NCBI GenBank assembly: GCA_027485615.1
Contig: JAIXQS010000005.1
Coordinates: 1 to 64,000, forward strand
Direction: 5' to 3'
Length of the DNA stretch: 64,000 bases
From: Verrucomicrobiaceae bacterium
GTDB taxonomy: Bacteria > Verrucomicrobiota > Verrucomicrobiia > Verrucomicrobiales > Akkermansiaceae
Shown here: in pieces, positions 1 through 9,134 of the stretch
Numbering within the stretch: position 1 is the first letter of the stretch
Layout of the letters: the number at the start of each line of letters is the position of its first letter
The notes under the pieces: model-generated
What the model was told of the DNA's origin: nothing
The model's database searches: none
Seen by the model: only the letters and a program-made list of their open reading frames with translations
Program-made: the position numbers and the translations under genes

Positions 1-270
1 CTTCGATCTCGTTGCCGTCATCATCCATTCGTCCGCCTCCTCATGGGTAAGAAACCGAAAGACACCACGCCGGGGCAACCTGTGACCCGAGGCGGTAAGC
101 AGGCCGGTCGCCAGCTTGTTCATGTCGCTGGCCACCCGCAACGGATCCGTCGGCGGCTTGCGGCGTCCCACCTGCTTGCCGATGGTTTCCTCCAGATTGA
201 TGATGGTGCGCGGTTCATCCACGGAATGAAGCTGGCACCCCAACCCAAGGGTGGCGAGCGGTTGTTTCAA
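1..270 (-). CDS. Partial small hypothetical protein, runs off left edge
   Basis: An open minus-strand frame of 90 codons continues past base 1. It would start at a TTG that overlaps the deoC stop codon by four bases (TTGA), which suggests translational coupling to deoC; ATG is also available further in. The visible C-terminal half reads like a real protein, with the segment GVFRFLTHEEADEWM, and codon use matches the neighbours. I recognise no family with certainty. The plus-strand 85 aa ORF in the track is its shadow. Gene start and full length are unknown because the window ends. Confidence 0.5.
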   Translation of the reverse strand, partial: MKQPLATLGLGCQLHSVDEPRTIINLEETIGKQVGRRKPPTDPLRVASDMNKLATGLLTASGHRLPRRGVFRFLTHEEADEWMMTATRSK

Positions 271-1196
271 TACCCCCCCGCCGCCTCGCTGAAGACGTAG
301 GGAGCCTGGTAATGCCCTGTTTTCTCCTTCACGAGCTGCCGGACGAGATCGTTCAAAAGGGCGGATGCGCCGAAGCGGTAGCGGGCGTTGTTTAGCCACG
401 CATCGCCGAGCGTCTCCTTCACGGCCACAAGGAAAGTGAGCGCCTGCTTCGCGGTGCGGATGCCGCCGGCCGGTTTCATTGCGATCTCCGTGCCCGTCTG
501 CAGATAGAAATCGCGGATCGCCTCCAGCATCACCTGGTTGTTGCCGAGGGTGGCGTTGTCGGTGGTTTTGCCGGTGGAGGTCTTGATGAAATCGCCGGGG
601 CGCAGGACTTCCATCGCGAGGAAAGAGGCGGCGCGGATGTTGTCGTAGGTTTCCAGTTCGCTGGTTTCCAAAATCACTTTCAGAGTGGCCTCGCCGCAGG
701 CATCGCGCACGGCGGCGATCTCGTCCTGCACTTTGCGGATCTCGCCTGCGAGAAACGCGCCGCGAGAGATCACCATGTCGATCTCATCCGCGCCATCTTT
801 GACAGCGGACTTCACCTCCGCGAGACGTGTGGCCAGCGGAGCCTGTCCGGATGGAAACGCGGTCGCCACGGAAGCGATTTTCACGGGGCTGCCTTTCACG
901 ATCCTCGCCGCGTGCTTCACCATCGCCGGATACACGCATACGGCTGCCGTAGGCGGGACGCCGTCATGCGGGCGCATGGCCTTGTGGCACAGCGACTCCA
1001 CCTTGCCGCGCGTGTCCTTGCCCTCCAGAGTGGTGAGATCTACCATCGATACGGCCATTTTCAGCCCGAAAACCTTGGACGCCTTCTTGATACTACGTGT
1101 GCCGTATTTCGCCACCCGCTCCTCGATCCCCACCCGATCCACACGCCCGCACCGATCCACCAGCTCGCCCAGAGTCCTCGCATCCCTGAAATTCAT
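267..1196 (-). CDS. deoC: Deoxyribose-phosphate aldolase
   Basis: Class I aldolase that splits 2-deoxyribose 5-phosphate into glyceraldehyde 3-phosphate and acetaldehyde in cytoplasmic deoxynucleoside catabolism. The product is 309 aa when started at the ATG before NFRDARTL; the ORF-track start 46 codons upstream adds a low-complexity, non-homologous leader and is rejected. Family signs are DEIDMVISRGAFLAG, the Schiff-base lysine in DFIKTSTGKTT and the phosphate-binding end KPAGGIRT. It is longer than the short E. coli-type enzyme mainly at the N-terminus (about 45 residues before the barrel). A small partial gene follows with a four-base overlap. No other deo genes are in view. Confidence 0.95.
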   Translation of the reverse strand: MNFRDARTLGELVDRCGRVDRVGIEERVAKYGTRSIKKASKVFGLKMAVSMVDLTTLEGKDTRGKVESLCHKAMRPHDGVPPTAAVCVYPAMVKHAARIVKGSPVKIASVATAFPSGQAPLATRLAEVKSAVKDGADEIDMVISRGAFLAGEIRKVQDEIAAVRDACGEATLKVILETSELETYDNIRAASFLAMEVLRPGDFIKTSTGKTTDNATLGNNQVMLEAIRDFYLQTGTEIAMKPAGGIRTAKQALTFLVAVKETLGDAWLNNARYRFGASALLNDLVRQLVKEKTGHYQAPYVFSEAAGGY

Positions 1197-1554
1197 GGCT
1201 TCAGGTTCCGTGCAAATCGACCCGCTGCCAAGATGCAAGTTCGCCGCCGCGCCAACCCTTCCCTCCGGCGCCCGAAAGGGTTGCGGGAGTCTTCCTGTCC
1301 TTCGGGATATCACACGCGAAGGGAGGGGCTTCACCCGCGGGATCGCCGTTCATACTGCAACGGCGTTGACGGTAAAACGTCCAGCGGCGGGCGCCCTGTC
1401 CTGAATCACTAGAACTGACCTGCCGTCTGTTCAGCCCTTGCTGCCGCAAAAAAACGCAATCGAACTTCCGTCGGGCGCCGGGGAATCCGGATGTCGATAA
1501 ATTCGCCGGACACCGAAATTGCATCATGCGCGATAGGCCGTTAGTCTCGCTGCC
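1197..1554. other. Divergent intergenic region, no gene seen
   Basis: This 358-base stretch separates deoC (leftward) from the AddB-like gene (rightward) and must hold both promoters. ORFs listed across it are extensions of shadow frames without protein-like features. I see no tRNA, riboswitch or strong hairpin with a T-tract. Confidence 0.5.
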
Positions 1555-4260
1555 ATGCCCGAAAGGATTTTCCTCGGTTACGACGCGCCGTTCCTGTCTC
1601 TCCTTGTCCCGCGGCTGCTGGACGACCGCGAATCCCTGAAGGAATCGCTGGTCATCGTGCCGACCGGGCAGAGCGGGCGCATCCTGCGTGAATCCCTCGC
1701 CGCGGCTTCGACGGCGATCCTTGCGCCCACCGTCACCACTCCGGGCGCGCTGCTGCATATCGACGATGCGTCGGTCTCGCCGCCATGGATCGAGAAAATC
1801 GCCTGGATGGAAGCGCTGACATTGATCCCGCCCGAGGGCTGGGGGAACTACGCCGAGCTTTTCCCCGTGCCGCCTCAGGCCGGTGATGGGAATCCCGATT
1901 GGGCGGTATCGCTCGCGGCGGAGATCACCGCCCTGCGCGCGGCCTTGCAGGAGCACCGGCACAACCTTTTCTCCGCCTCGAAGTTCCTCGCCTCCACACC
2001 GGAGGCGGGTCGCTGGGAAAACCTCGCGCGGCTGGAAACCCTCGCCGAGCGGCAGCTTTCCGCATGGGGCTACACCTCCCGCACCACGGCGATGCGGGAG
2101 GGTTTTGCGCTGCCTGCCGGCACCCGGAACATCATCCTTGCGGGGATCACCGAGATGCCGAAGTGCCTGGAGGAGGCGCTCATGGAGTTCGATGGAAAGG
2201 TTGTCTCATACATAGCTGCGCCGGAGACGGAGGCGGAGCTTTTCTCGCCGCTGGGACTACCCCTGGAAACATGGGCGAGCCGCGGGCTGCCGTCGCACGT
2301 GATCACGCAGATCGCAGCTGATCCGGCGGGACAGGCCGCCCTCGCGCTCACCGCCGTTTCGAAAACCGGAGCGTCATCCTCGGAGATCGCGCTCGGCTGC
2401 CCGGACGAGCGCAGCGGGGCGGTGGTCGCCCGCGCCTTTTCGGAAAACGGCTGGCCCGCCTTTCATCCCGCCTCCTCGCAGCCGATGCCGCCCCTCGTCC
2501 GCTGGCTCACCGCATGGAAAGATTGGCTCGCGAAACCAACTTCCCGCCAACTCGCCGCGCTGCTCTCGCTGCCCGAGTCCGCCCACCTCATTTCCGGAGA
2601 CCGCGCCCGTAAACTCACCGCCCTCAACAAGATCCGCGACAACCACGCCGCCATCGAACCCGAGGCGATCATAAACCTCCCCGAAACCGACGATGCCCTG
2701 CGCGCCTCCGTCTCCGCCTTGCTCGGACTGCGGCGTTCCTTCCTCTCGGAACATTTCCCCGAAGCGATCAGCTCCCACCTGCACGCACTCGACCCGAAAT
2801 CGGAAAGCCCGCTCGCCTCCCGCATCGGCGATTTCCTCACCGAGGCCGCGCCGCTTTTCCCGCAGACCGACCGCAGCCACGGCTTCTGGCTCCAGACTTT
2901 GCTCTCATGGCTTCCCTCCCCCACGGCCGAGCCATCCGCCGACCGCGTGATCGATGTCCAGGGCTGGCTGGAGCTGCTTTTCGAGCCGGGCGCGCACCTG
3001 GTCATCTGCGGCATGAACGAGACCTTCGTCCCCGCGCGACCCGGCGGAGATCCCTGGCTTTCGGAAAACATCCGCCGCGCCCTCAGGCTGACCGCCGAGA
3101 CCGACCGCCACGCACGCGACGCGTACCTCCTCCACGCCATGCTCATGATGCGCCGCGAACACGGCTCCGCGCACCTGATCTGCGGAAAGAACGGCGCGGG
3201 CGGCGAAACCCTCCTCCCCTCCCGCATGCTGCTCCGCGTGCCGCGCGCGGAACTCATCCCCACCGTCGAGAACCTGTTCCGAGAGATCGAACCGCCGGAG
3301 GCGGATCTCATCTGGACGCGCGATTGGAAATGGCAGCCGCCCGCCATCGATCTGCCGGAGCGGATCAGCGTCACCGCCCTCCGCGATTACCTCGCCTGCC
3401 CGTTCCGCTTCTATCTCAAGCAGCTCTGCAAAATGGGAGCGCCGGAGCCGGACCGCCGGGAAATGAACGCGCGGGATTTCGGGTCGATCACCCACCTCGT
3501 CGTCGAGATTTGGGGAAACGATCCGGAGAAACGCCGCCTCACAGATCCGGAGAAAATCACGGCCTCACTATCCTCCACGCTCGATGAGGTGATGCTTCGG
3601 GAGTTCGGGAAAAACCCTCCGCTGGCGATCCGCATCCAGACCCACGCCATCCACCAGCGCCTTGAATGGTTCGCCGCCGTGCAGGCGGAGACAGCGGCGG
3701 AGGGCTGGGAAATCATCGAGATCGAGAGCAAGTTCGCAATCCCGTCCGGCGCGTTCAACATAGTCGGCAAGATCGACCGCATCGACCGCCACCGCGAGAC
3801 CGGGCAAATCCGCGTGATCGACTACAAGACCGGCAAGGCGGAGAAAGTCGATTTATCGCACCGCCAAAAGATCACCGCGAAAACCAAGTTGCCGATCCAT
3901 CTACCCGAAGGCTGCCCCGCCTTCCTGGATACGACCGACAGCAAGGGCAATTCCGCTTCATTTTTTTGGAAAAACCTCCAACTCCCGCTCTACGCCCTCG
4001 CACGCAGCCTCGGCTCACAAGAAACGCCGATCCCCGCCTACATCCACCTCGGCCAGACCGAGGAAAACGTGAAGTTCTCCATTTGGGACGAGTTTTCCGT
4101 AGAGGATCTGGAATCCGCGAAAGCCTGTATGGAGTGGATCACCGGGAATCTGACCGCACGGGCATTTTGGCCTCCGGCGGAAAAGGTCGAGTACGATGAT
4201 TTCGCCCTTCTCGCCCAAAACTCCCCGCTCGGGGAAGCGTTCGAGAAGCTTTCCCCCTAG
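1555..4260 (+). CDS. AddB-like PD-(D/E)XK nuclease, double-strand break repair
   Basis: A 901 aa cytoplasmic protein with the architecture of AddB of AddAB helicase-nucleases: an N-terminal degenerate helicase-like region (LVIVPTGQSGRILRE near residue 32, no Walker A P-loop) and a C-terminal PD-(D/E)XK nuclease domain. The nuclease domain begins at ISVTALRDYLACPFRFYLK (about residue 604) and carries GKIDRID followed by VIDYKTGKA (about 753-762), the D...D-x-K catalytic motif. Family AddB proteins often hold an Fe-S cluster made by one Cys before the nuclease core and three near the C-terminus; here the first (ACPF) is present but the C-terminal Cys cluster is not. AddA is not in the window. 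The role in DSB repair is by family. Confidence 0.8.
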   Translation: MPERIFLGYDAPFLSLLVPRLLDDRESLKESLVIVPTGQSGRILRESLAAASTAILAPTVTTPGALLHIDDASVSPPWIEKIAWMEALTLIPPEGWGNYAELFPVPPQAGDGNPDWAVSLAAEITALRAALQEHRHNLFSASKFLASTPEAGRWENLARLETLAERQLSAWGYTSRTTAMREGFALPAGTRNIILAGITEMPKCLEEALMEFDGKVVSYIAAPETEAELFSPLGLPLETWASRGLPSHVITQIAADPAGQAALALTAVSKTGASSSEIALGCPDERSGAVVARAFSENGWPAFHPASSQPMPPLVRWLTAWKDWLAKPTSRQLAALLSLPESAHLISGDRARKLTALNKIRDNHAAIEPEAIINLPETDDALRASVSALLGLRRSFLSEHFPEAISSHLHALDPKSESPLASRIGDFLTEAAPLFPQTDRSHGFWLQTLLSWLPSPTAEPSADRVIDVQGWLELLFEPGAHLVICGMNETFVPARPGGDPWLSENIRRALRLTAETDRHARDAYLLHAMLMMRREHGSAHLICGKNGAGGETLLPSRMLLRVPRAELIPTVENLFREIEPPEADLIWTRDWKWQPPAIDLPERISVTALRDYLACPFRFYLKQLCKMGAPEPDRREMNARDFGSITHLVVEIWGNDPEKRRLTDPEKITASLSSTLDEVMLREFGKNPPLAIRIQTHAIHQRLEWFAAVQAETAAEGWEIIEIESKFAIPSGAFNIVGKIDRIDRHRETGQIRVIDYKTGKAEKVDLSHRQKITAKTKLPIHLPEGCPAFLDTTDSKGNSASFFWKNLQLPLYALARSLGSQETPIPAYIHLGQTEENVKFSIWDEFSVEDLESAKACMEWITGNLTARAFWPPAEKVEYDDFALLAQNSPLGEAFEKLSP

Positions 4261-4411
4261 TTCGTGAAAATTTTCCTGTCTGCCAGCCTTCCTTGTTTTC
4301 GCAGGAAATGACTCATGTGTCCTTTGTGCGCAGGCGCAAAAGGATCCGTGGAAAAGCGCGGCAGGTCAATTTTCATGGCGGATACACGCCACACGCTCCG
4401 GACGAGCCCGA

Positions 4412-5620
4412 CTAATCCGGCATCCAGCCCGAAAACCGCGAAATCTCCGATCGGCTCCTCTGCCTGTGTACCCAAACGCTCTGCACAAGCCCGAGCAGGA
4501 ACATGCAGATTACCACAAATGTGCCGGAGTAGCTCACCAACGGAAGGGGAATGCCGGTGATCGGCATCAACAGCACGCACATCCCGATGTTTTCATAAGT
4601 GTGTGCGAAAAACAGCGCCACAACCATGCAAACGATGAGCCGTCCCGCCACGTCACGGCTGTAGAAGCCGATGAACAGTCCCTGGATCATGAGCAGGGCG
4701 AACGCCCCCAGCAGCAGCAGCATCCCTCGGAACCCCAGTTCCTCAGCAATAACCGCCACAATGAAGTCGTTGTGCGCAGTGAGGTGGGGGATGAATTTCT
4801 TGTCATGCAGGGATCCCCTCTCCGCTGATGCCTTCCAACCCGCGCCACTCCAGCCGGCCTTACCGACCGCCATTGAGACGTTGTGAGGCGCATAGCCGTC
4901 CCCTTTGATATCGACTTCCTCACCATTCATCATCCGCAGCCAGAGATCGATCCGGTCAGGGCCGCGTTCCGAAACGAGCGGCAAGATTACAAAATAAAGA
5001 ATGGGCAGGACACCCGCCGAGACGAAGGCAATGAAGCTCAGGAAACGGAACGGGATGCCCGCTACAAGCAGCGCAACCACGACAACCGGAATCCACACCA
5101 GGGCGGATCCCATGTCCCCCATTTTCATTACCAGCAGGAAAGGCACGATGGATACCGTGCCGATCATCCCGATCCGAACGAAGGGATTCCCCAGCAAGGG
5201 ATGGAGCTTTGGCATATCCTGCATGAGCCATGCGATCATCACGATCCCGGAAGTCACGCCGAGTTGCGCGGGTTGGAAACTGAGCCCCCCGATCACGAGA
5301 CGGTGCACCTCGTCATCGGCCTGCATCGCCATCACCATCAAACCCAGGCTGACGGCGTATAGCGGCACCCCAAGCCAGCGGATCCAACGATAATCGATGA
5401 GTGCCGCCGCGAAATAGGCCACGCTACCCACCACGATCCAATTCTTCTGCATCCACGCGAAATATCCGCCGGCGGAACCGAACTCAGCGAGCTTTTCGGG
5501 GGAAACCGGCAAATGTCTCGCGGCGCTCTCGATCATAAATACCCCGAAGATGAGCAGCGCGTACATCACGAACACAAGCACCCAATTCATCCCCAGAATT
5601 TTCCGCAAAAACGGCGTCAT
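4412..5620 (-). CDS. rodA: RodA, SEDS peptidoglycan glycosyltransferase
   Basis: A 402 aa polytopic inner-membrane protein of the FtsW/RodA/SpoVE family, which polymerises lipid II into glycan strands together with a class B PBP, here for cell elongation. About ten hydrophobic helices are visible. Family motifs are present: LTAHNDFIVAVIAEELGF in the extracytoplasmic loop and the C-terminal PLVSYSGTF. The N-terminus MTPFLRKILGMNWVLVF is typical of RodA; a second Met ten residues in is an alternative start. It lies convergent to the AddB-like gene, alone without mreBCD or mrdA. RodA rather than FtsW is favoured because no division genes adjoin, but that is not decisive. Confidence 0.9.
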   Translation of the reverse strand: MTPFLRKILGMNWVLVFVMYALLIFGVFMIESAARHLPVSPEKLAEFGSAGGYFAWMQKNWIVVGSVAYFAAALIDYRWIRWLGVPLYAVSLGLMVMAMQADDEVHRLVIGGLSFQPAQLGVTSGIVMIAWLMQDMPKLHPLLGNPFVRIGMIGTVSIVPFLLVMKMGDMGSALVWIPVVVVALLVAGIPFRFLSFIAFVSAGVLPILYFVILPLVSERGPDRIDLWLRMMNGEEVDIKGDGYAPHNVSMAVGKAGWSGAGWKASAERGSLHDKKFIPHLTAHNDFIVAVIAEELGFRGMLLLLGAFALLMIQGLFIGFYSRDVAGRLIVCMVVALFFAHTYENIGMCVLLMPITGIPLPLVSYSGTFVVICMFLLGLVQSVWVHRQRSRSEISRFSGWMPD

Positions 5621-5792
5621 TTTCCCTTAGGAGACCGACGGTATCCACCCTCACCTGCTTGGCAAGCCGTCATCGCGCAATCAACCGTGAAGTGCTGGCG
5701 ATGCCGGAAAAAAGCGCCGAGGTTGTGCGTTGACGGCCTCAGATTTTGCCACCAAGCTTGCAGCCGCAACCATTCGCAACCCCAAACAAACT

Positions 5793-6446
5793 ATGACTCT
5801 TATCCGACGTTTTCTCTGCGTGGCCTTCGCCGCCTCGCTCGTTTCCATGGCCGCCGCCCAGGAAGACAAGCTCAAGATCGCCACCGTGGACATGCAGGAG
5901 CTTTTCAAGCAATTCTACCGTACCAACGAGGCTCAGAAGCAGATCAATGGCGAGCGCGCCCGCATCCAGAAGGACAACAACGAGCGCCTCGCCCGCATCC
6001 GCGAACTGGAAACGAACCTCGGCAACCTCAAGAAGCAGATCGAGGATCCATCGATCAACGACTCCAAGAAGCAGGCGCTGTTCAAGGACTGGCAGATGCA
6101 GCAGCAGGAGGGCATCGCCCTTGACCGCGAGCGCCGCGAGTTCCTCCAGCGCCGCAACCAGGCTCTGAATGAGAAGATGGTGCAGCGCATGAAGGGCATC
6201 CTTGAGGAAATCCGCAAGCTCGTCGAGGAGCAGGCGAAGACTGACAACTACGACTACGTCTTCGACAAGTCCGGCCTCAGCACCTCGCAGGTTCCTTTCC
6301 TCCTCTACACCAAGGATGCCACCGACATCACCGCCGGCCTCCTGAAGGATCTCAACAAGGACGCACCCGCAGAATCCGCCCCCGCTGAGGAGGAAGCTCC
6401 TGTCGAAGAAACTCCTGCCCCAGCACCCGCTCCCGTTGAGGAGTAA
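5793..6446 (+). CDS. Skp/OmpH family periplasmic chaperone
   Basis: A 217 aa secreted protein of the OmpH/Skp family, which holds unfolded outer-membrane proteins in the periplasm. I start it at the ATG giving MTLIRRFLCVAFAASLV and cleavage near AAAQ; the upstream GTG/TTG alternatives in the track lack a signal peptide. After cleavage comes KIATVDMQELFKQF, the conserved Skp strand, then a long charged coiled coil (about residues 50-150) and YDYVFDKSG. A Pro/Glu/Ala tail of about 30 residues ends the protein. The gene leads a cluster with lpxD 18 bases downstream, the usual outer-membrane context (skp-lpxD). No Shine-Dalgarno is seen before the start. A second paralogue lies at 10150-10764. 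Confidence 0.88.
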   Translation: MTLIRRFLCVAFAASLVSMAAAQEDKLKIATVDMQELFKQFYRTNEAQKQINGERARIQKDNNERLARIRELETNLGNLKKQIEDPSINDSKKQALFKDWQMQQQEGIALDRERREFLQRRNQALNEKMVQRMKGILEEIRKLVEEQAKTDNYDYVFDKSGLSTSQVPFLLYTKDATDITAGLLKDLNKDAPAESAPAEEEAPVEETPAPAPAPVEE

Positions 6447-6464
6447 ATCAAGCAACCGCTCACT

Positions 6465-7511
6465 TTGGCAATCAGCCTGAGTCTTTCGGAACTCGCCGAC
6501 CGCATTGATGGCAAGATCATCTGCGGTGAGGCGGGTTCTCTTTTTTCAGGAATGGCCGCACTGGATGCGGCTGGTCCGGAGGAAATCAGTTTTCTCGGAA
6601 ATGAGAAATACTTGCCGCAATTCCTCGCCACCAAGGCGGGGGCGGTGATCGTTCCCGTAGGCCATGATTTCGGAAACCATCCCTCGGCACTGGTAGCGGT
6701 TGCCAACCCTTCGCTGGCCTTCTCGGCCGTGGTGCGTCACTTCGTGGCTTCGGCGCACTTCAAGCCGGGTATCCACAAGTCCGCTTTTGTCGATCCCGCA
6801 GCCGTCCTTGATCCGTTGAAAGTCTGCGTCCACCCCGGCGCTGTCGTGATGGCCGGGGCTGTCGTCGGCGACGGCACGGTGATCGGCCCGAACGCCGTGA
6901 TCCAGGAGGAGGCGCGGATCGGTGAGGACTGCCACATCGGCGCGAACGTAAGCGTCCGCGAGCGCTGCATACTCGGTGACAGGGTGGCGATTCAGCCGGG
7001 TGTCGTTATCGGCTCCGACGGATATGGATACGAGTTTTCCGGAGAGCGCCACGTGAAGATCGAACAGGTCGGCATCGTCGAGATTCACGACGACGTGGAG
7101 ATCGGCGCGAACACAACCGTCGACCGAGCCCGTTTCGGCAAAACCATCATCGGTGAGGGCACGAAAATCGACAACCTCTGCCAGATCGCGCACAACGTGA
7201 TCATCGGCAAGCATTGCCTGATCGTTTCACAGTCGGGTCTGGCGGGCAGTTGCCGGATCGGGGATTACGTAACCATCGCCGCACAATCCGGCGTGGCGGG
7301 TCACGTCTTCATCGGCGACAAGGCCATCCTCAGCGGACGCTGCGGGGCGACCACCAGCCTTGAGGGCGGCATGATCTACGCCGGCAAACCGGCTCTCCCT
7401 TTCCGCGAGGAAAACAAGCTCCAAGCCCATGTCCGCCGATTGCCCAAACTAATCGCTCGCGTCAAGGCGATGGAGCAGTTGCTAAAGCAGACTCCCACCT
7501 CTGACACCTAA
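6465..7511 (+). CDS. lpxD: UDP-3-O-acylglucosamine N-acyltransferase
   Basis: Adds the second acyl chain, from acyl-ACP, to the amine of UDP-3-O-acylglucosamine in lipid A synthesis. 348 aa with the normal two-part fold: an N-terminal uridine-binding domain (residues 1-100, ending near AFSAVVRHF) and a left-handed beta helix of hexapeptide repeats (about 105-320, for example IGPNAVIQEEARIGEDCHIG). The likely catalytic His is in NLCQIAHNVIIG, and YAGKPALPFRE closes the helix. Start is a TTG 18 bases after the skp stop; no ATG fits the conserved N-terminus. Its presence shows the organism makes LPS-type lipid A. Confidence 0.95.
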   Translation: MAISLSLSELADRIDGKIICGEAGSLFSGMAALDAAGPEEISFLGNEKYLPQFLATKAGAVIVPVGHDFGNHPSALVAVANPSLAFSAVVRHFVASAHFKPGIHKSAFVDPAAVLDPLKVCVHPGAVVMAGAVVGDGTVIGPNAVIQEEARIGEDCHIGANVSVRERCILGDRVAIQPGVVIGSDGYGYEFSGERHVKIEQVGIVEIHDDVEIGANTTVDRARFGKTIIGEGTKIDNLCQIAHNVIIGKHCLIVSQSGLAGSCRIGDYVTIAAQSGVAGHVFIGDKAILSGRCGATTSLEGGMIYAGKPALPFREENKLQAHVRRLPKLIARVKAMEQLLKQTPTSDT

Positions 7512-7523
7512 GCCCCCTCTCTC

Positions 7524-8309
7524 ATTTTCGATTTCTCCTGGTTCTCCCAGCCAGGCGCCTGGGCGGCTCTTCTCACACTAACCTTGCTTGAGATCGTCCT
7601 CGGCATCGATAACATCGTCTTCATCTCGATACTCGTGGATCGGCTCCCTCACGAGCAGCGGAAACGCGGGCGACTCATCGGCCTTTCCCTCGCCATGGTC
7701 ATGCGCCTCTGCCTATTGGCCACCATCTCCTGGATGATGGGGCTCACCTCCGAGATTTTCTCCATTCCGGTTCATCCCCTGCTGTGGAACACAATTCCCT
7801 ACGCCGCCGAGCACGCCGGACAGCTCGGCATCAGCGGCAAGGGGCTGATCCTGCTCGCGGGCGGATTCTTCCTGATCTGGAAAGCCACCAAGGAAATCCA
7901 CCACAAGCTCGAAGGCCATGAGGAGGCCGGACATAGCGTAAAGGCAGCGACCTTCGGGGCGATCATGGCTCAAATCGCCGTGATCGATATCGTCTTCTCA
8001 CTCGACTCAGTCATCACCGCCGCAGGCATGGCCGATCATCTCTCGGTGATGATGCTCGCCGTGATCATTTCCATCGGCGTGATGATGCTGTCCGCAAGCG
8101 CCATCGGGGACTTCGTCTCGAAGCACCCTTCCGTGAAAATGCTCGCCCTTTCGTTCCTGATACTGATCGGAACCGCCCTTATCGCGGAAGGCTTCCACTT
8201 CGAGATCCCCAAAGGCTACATCTACTTCGCGATGGTGTTCTCGCTGGGCGTTGAGATGCTCAACCTCAGGATCCGCAGCAAGGGCGGTGCAGTGCCTTCC
8301 CCGCACTAG
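7524..8309 (+). CDS. TerC family integral membrane protein, unusual start
   Basis: TerC-family membrane protein, about 260 aa with seven or more helices. Family members are linked to metal (manganese) export and tellurite resistance. Hallmark acidic helices are LEIVLGIDNIVFISIL near the N-terminus and AVIDIVFSLDSVITA in the middle, plus RLIGLSLAMVMRL. The track starts at a TTG (7584), but the frame upstream encodes IFDFSWFSQPGAWAALLTL, the conserved first helix region of the family, so translation must begin earlier. No ATG, GTG or TTG exists in this frame between the lpxD stop and 7584; an ATT at 7524 is my best start. The gene is in the same frame as lpxD and 12 bases behind it. Confidence 0.85.
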   Translation: MFDFSWFSQPGAWAALLTLTLLEIVLGIDNIVFISILVDRLPHEQRKRGRLIGLSLAMVMRLCLLATISWMMGLTSEIFSIPVHPLLWNTIPYAAEHAGQLGISGKGLILLAGGFFLIWKATKEIHHKLEGHEEAGHSVKAATFGAIMAQIAVIDIVFSLDSVITAAGMADHLSVMMLAVIISIGVMMLSASAIGDFVSKHPSVKMLALSFLILIGTALIAEGFHFEIPKGYIYFAMVFSLGVEMLNLRIRSKGGAVPSPH

Positions 8310-8328
8310 ACAACCGTCCATCCTAGGA

Positions 8329-9129
8329 TCAGAGCCTGAATCGCGGCGACTGGCTGAGGAACTTGGCGGGATTGTCGTATGTGACTTTGCGGATCATCTC
8401 CGGCGTGTGCTTCCGGCGCTTCATTTCCAGCGCGCATTTCGGCACGGCCATGGGATCTGAGACACCCCAGTCGCAGGCGGAGTTCATCCAGATATTCTCG
8501 CTGCCATAGACCTCGAGGATATCGATCGCCCGGTTCGGCGTGCATTTGCTTTCCGGATAGAGCGTCATGCCCGCCCAGTAGCCCGCATCGAGCACATGGG
8601 CTACGGTGTGTTCCTCGACGTGGTCGATGATCACCTTGGAGCGGTCGAGCTTCGAGAAAGAGGCCAGCGAATCGAGGATCAGCTTGGTGCCCTTGAGCTT
8701 GTCCTCGAGGTGGGGGGTGTGGATGAGGATGGGCAGGTCGTAATCGAGGGCGATCTGCACGTGTTCCTCGAAAATTTTCAGCTCGCTGTGGGTGTTCTTG
8801 TTGAGCCCGATCTCGCCGATGCCGAGCACGTTCTCCCGACCGATGAATTCCGGGATCAGCGCCATCACCTCACGCGCGAAGCCGGGATCATCCGCCTCCT
8901 TCGGATTGATGCAGAGCCAGCAGAAATGCTTGATGCCATATCGCGCCGCGCGCTTCGGTTCGTATTCCGTGAGCTGTCGGAAGTAGTCGTAGAAGCCGTC
9001 AGCGGAGGATCGGTCGAAGCCCGCCCAGAACGCGGGTTCGCACAGTGCCTCGCAGCCCGCGATGGCAAGTCTCTCGTAGTCGTCAGTCGTGCGGCTGACC
9101 ATGTGGGCGTGGGGTTCGATATAGCTCAT
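8329..9129 (-). CDS. TatD family metal-dependent hydrolase
   Basis: A 266 aa TIM-barrel metallohydrolase of the TatD/amidohydrolase superfamily. All metal ligands can be placed: H7 and H9 (EPHAHM), E106 (GIGEIGLN), H137/H140 (IHTPH), H170 (IIDHVEEH) and D220 (SACDWG). TatD enzymes act as nucleases or on small phospho- or amide substrates; the true substrate here is unknown. The sequence differs from canonical TatD (PHAH rather than the usual DTHCH-like start), and resembles the TatD-like branch found in secondary-metabolite clusters more than E. coli TatD. A small helical gene lies five bases upstream and is probably co-transcribed. Confidence 0.82.
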   Translation of the reverse strand: MSYIEPHAHMVSRTTDDYERLAIAGCEALCEPAFWAGFDRSSADGFYDYFRQLTEYEPKRAARYGIKHFCWLCINPKEADDPGFAREVMALIPEFIGRENVLGIGEIGLNKNTHSELKIFEEHVQIALDYDLPILIHTPHLEDKLKGTKLILDSLASFSKLDRSKVIIDHVEEHTVAHVLDAGYWAGMTLYPESKCTPNRAIDILEVYGSENIWMNSACDWGVSDPMAVPKCALEMKRRKHTPEMIRKVTYDNPAKFLSQSPRFRL

Positions 9130-9134
9130 GGCGG

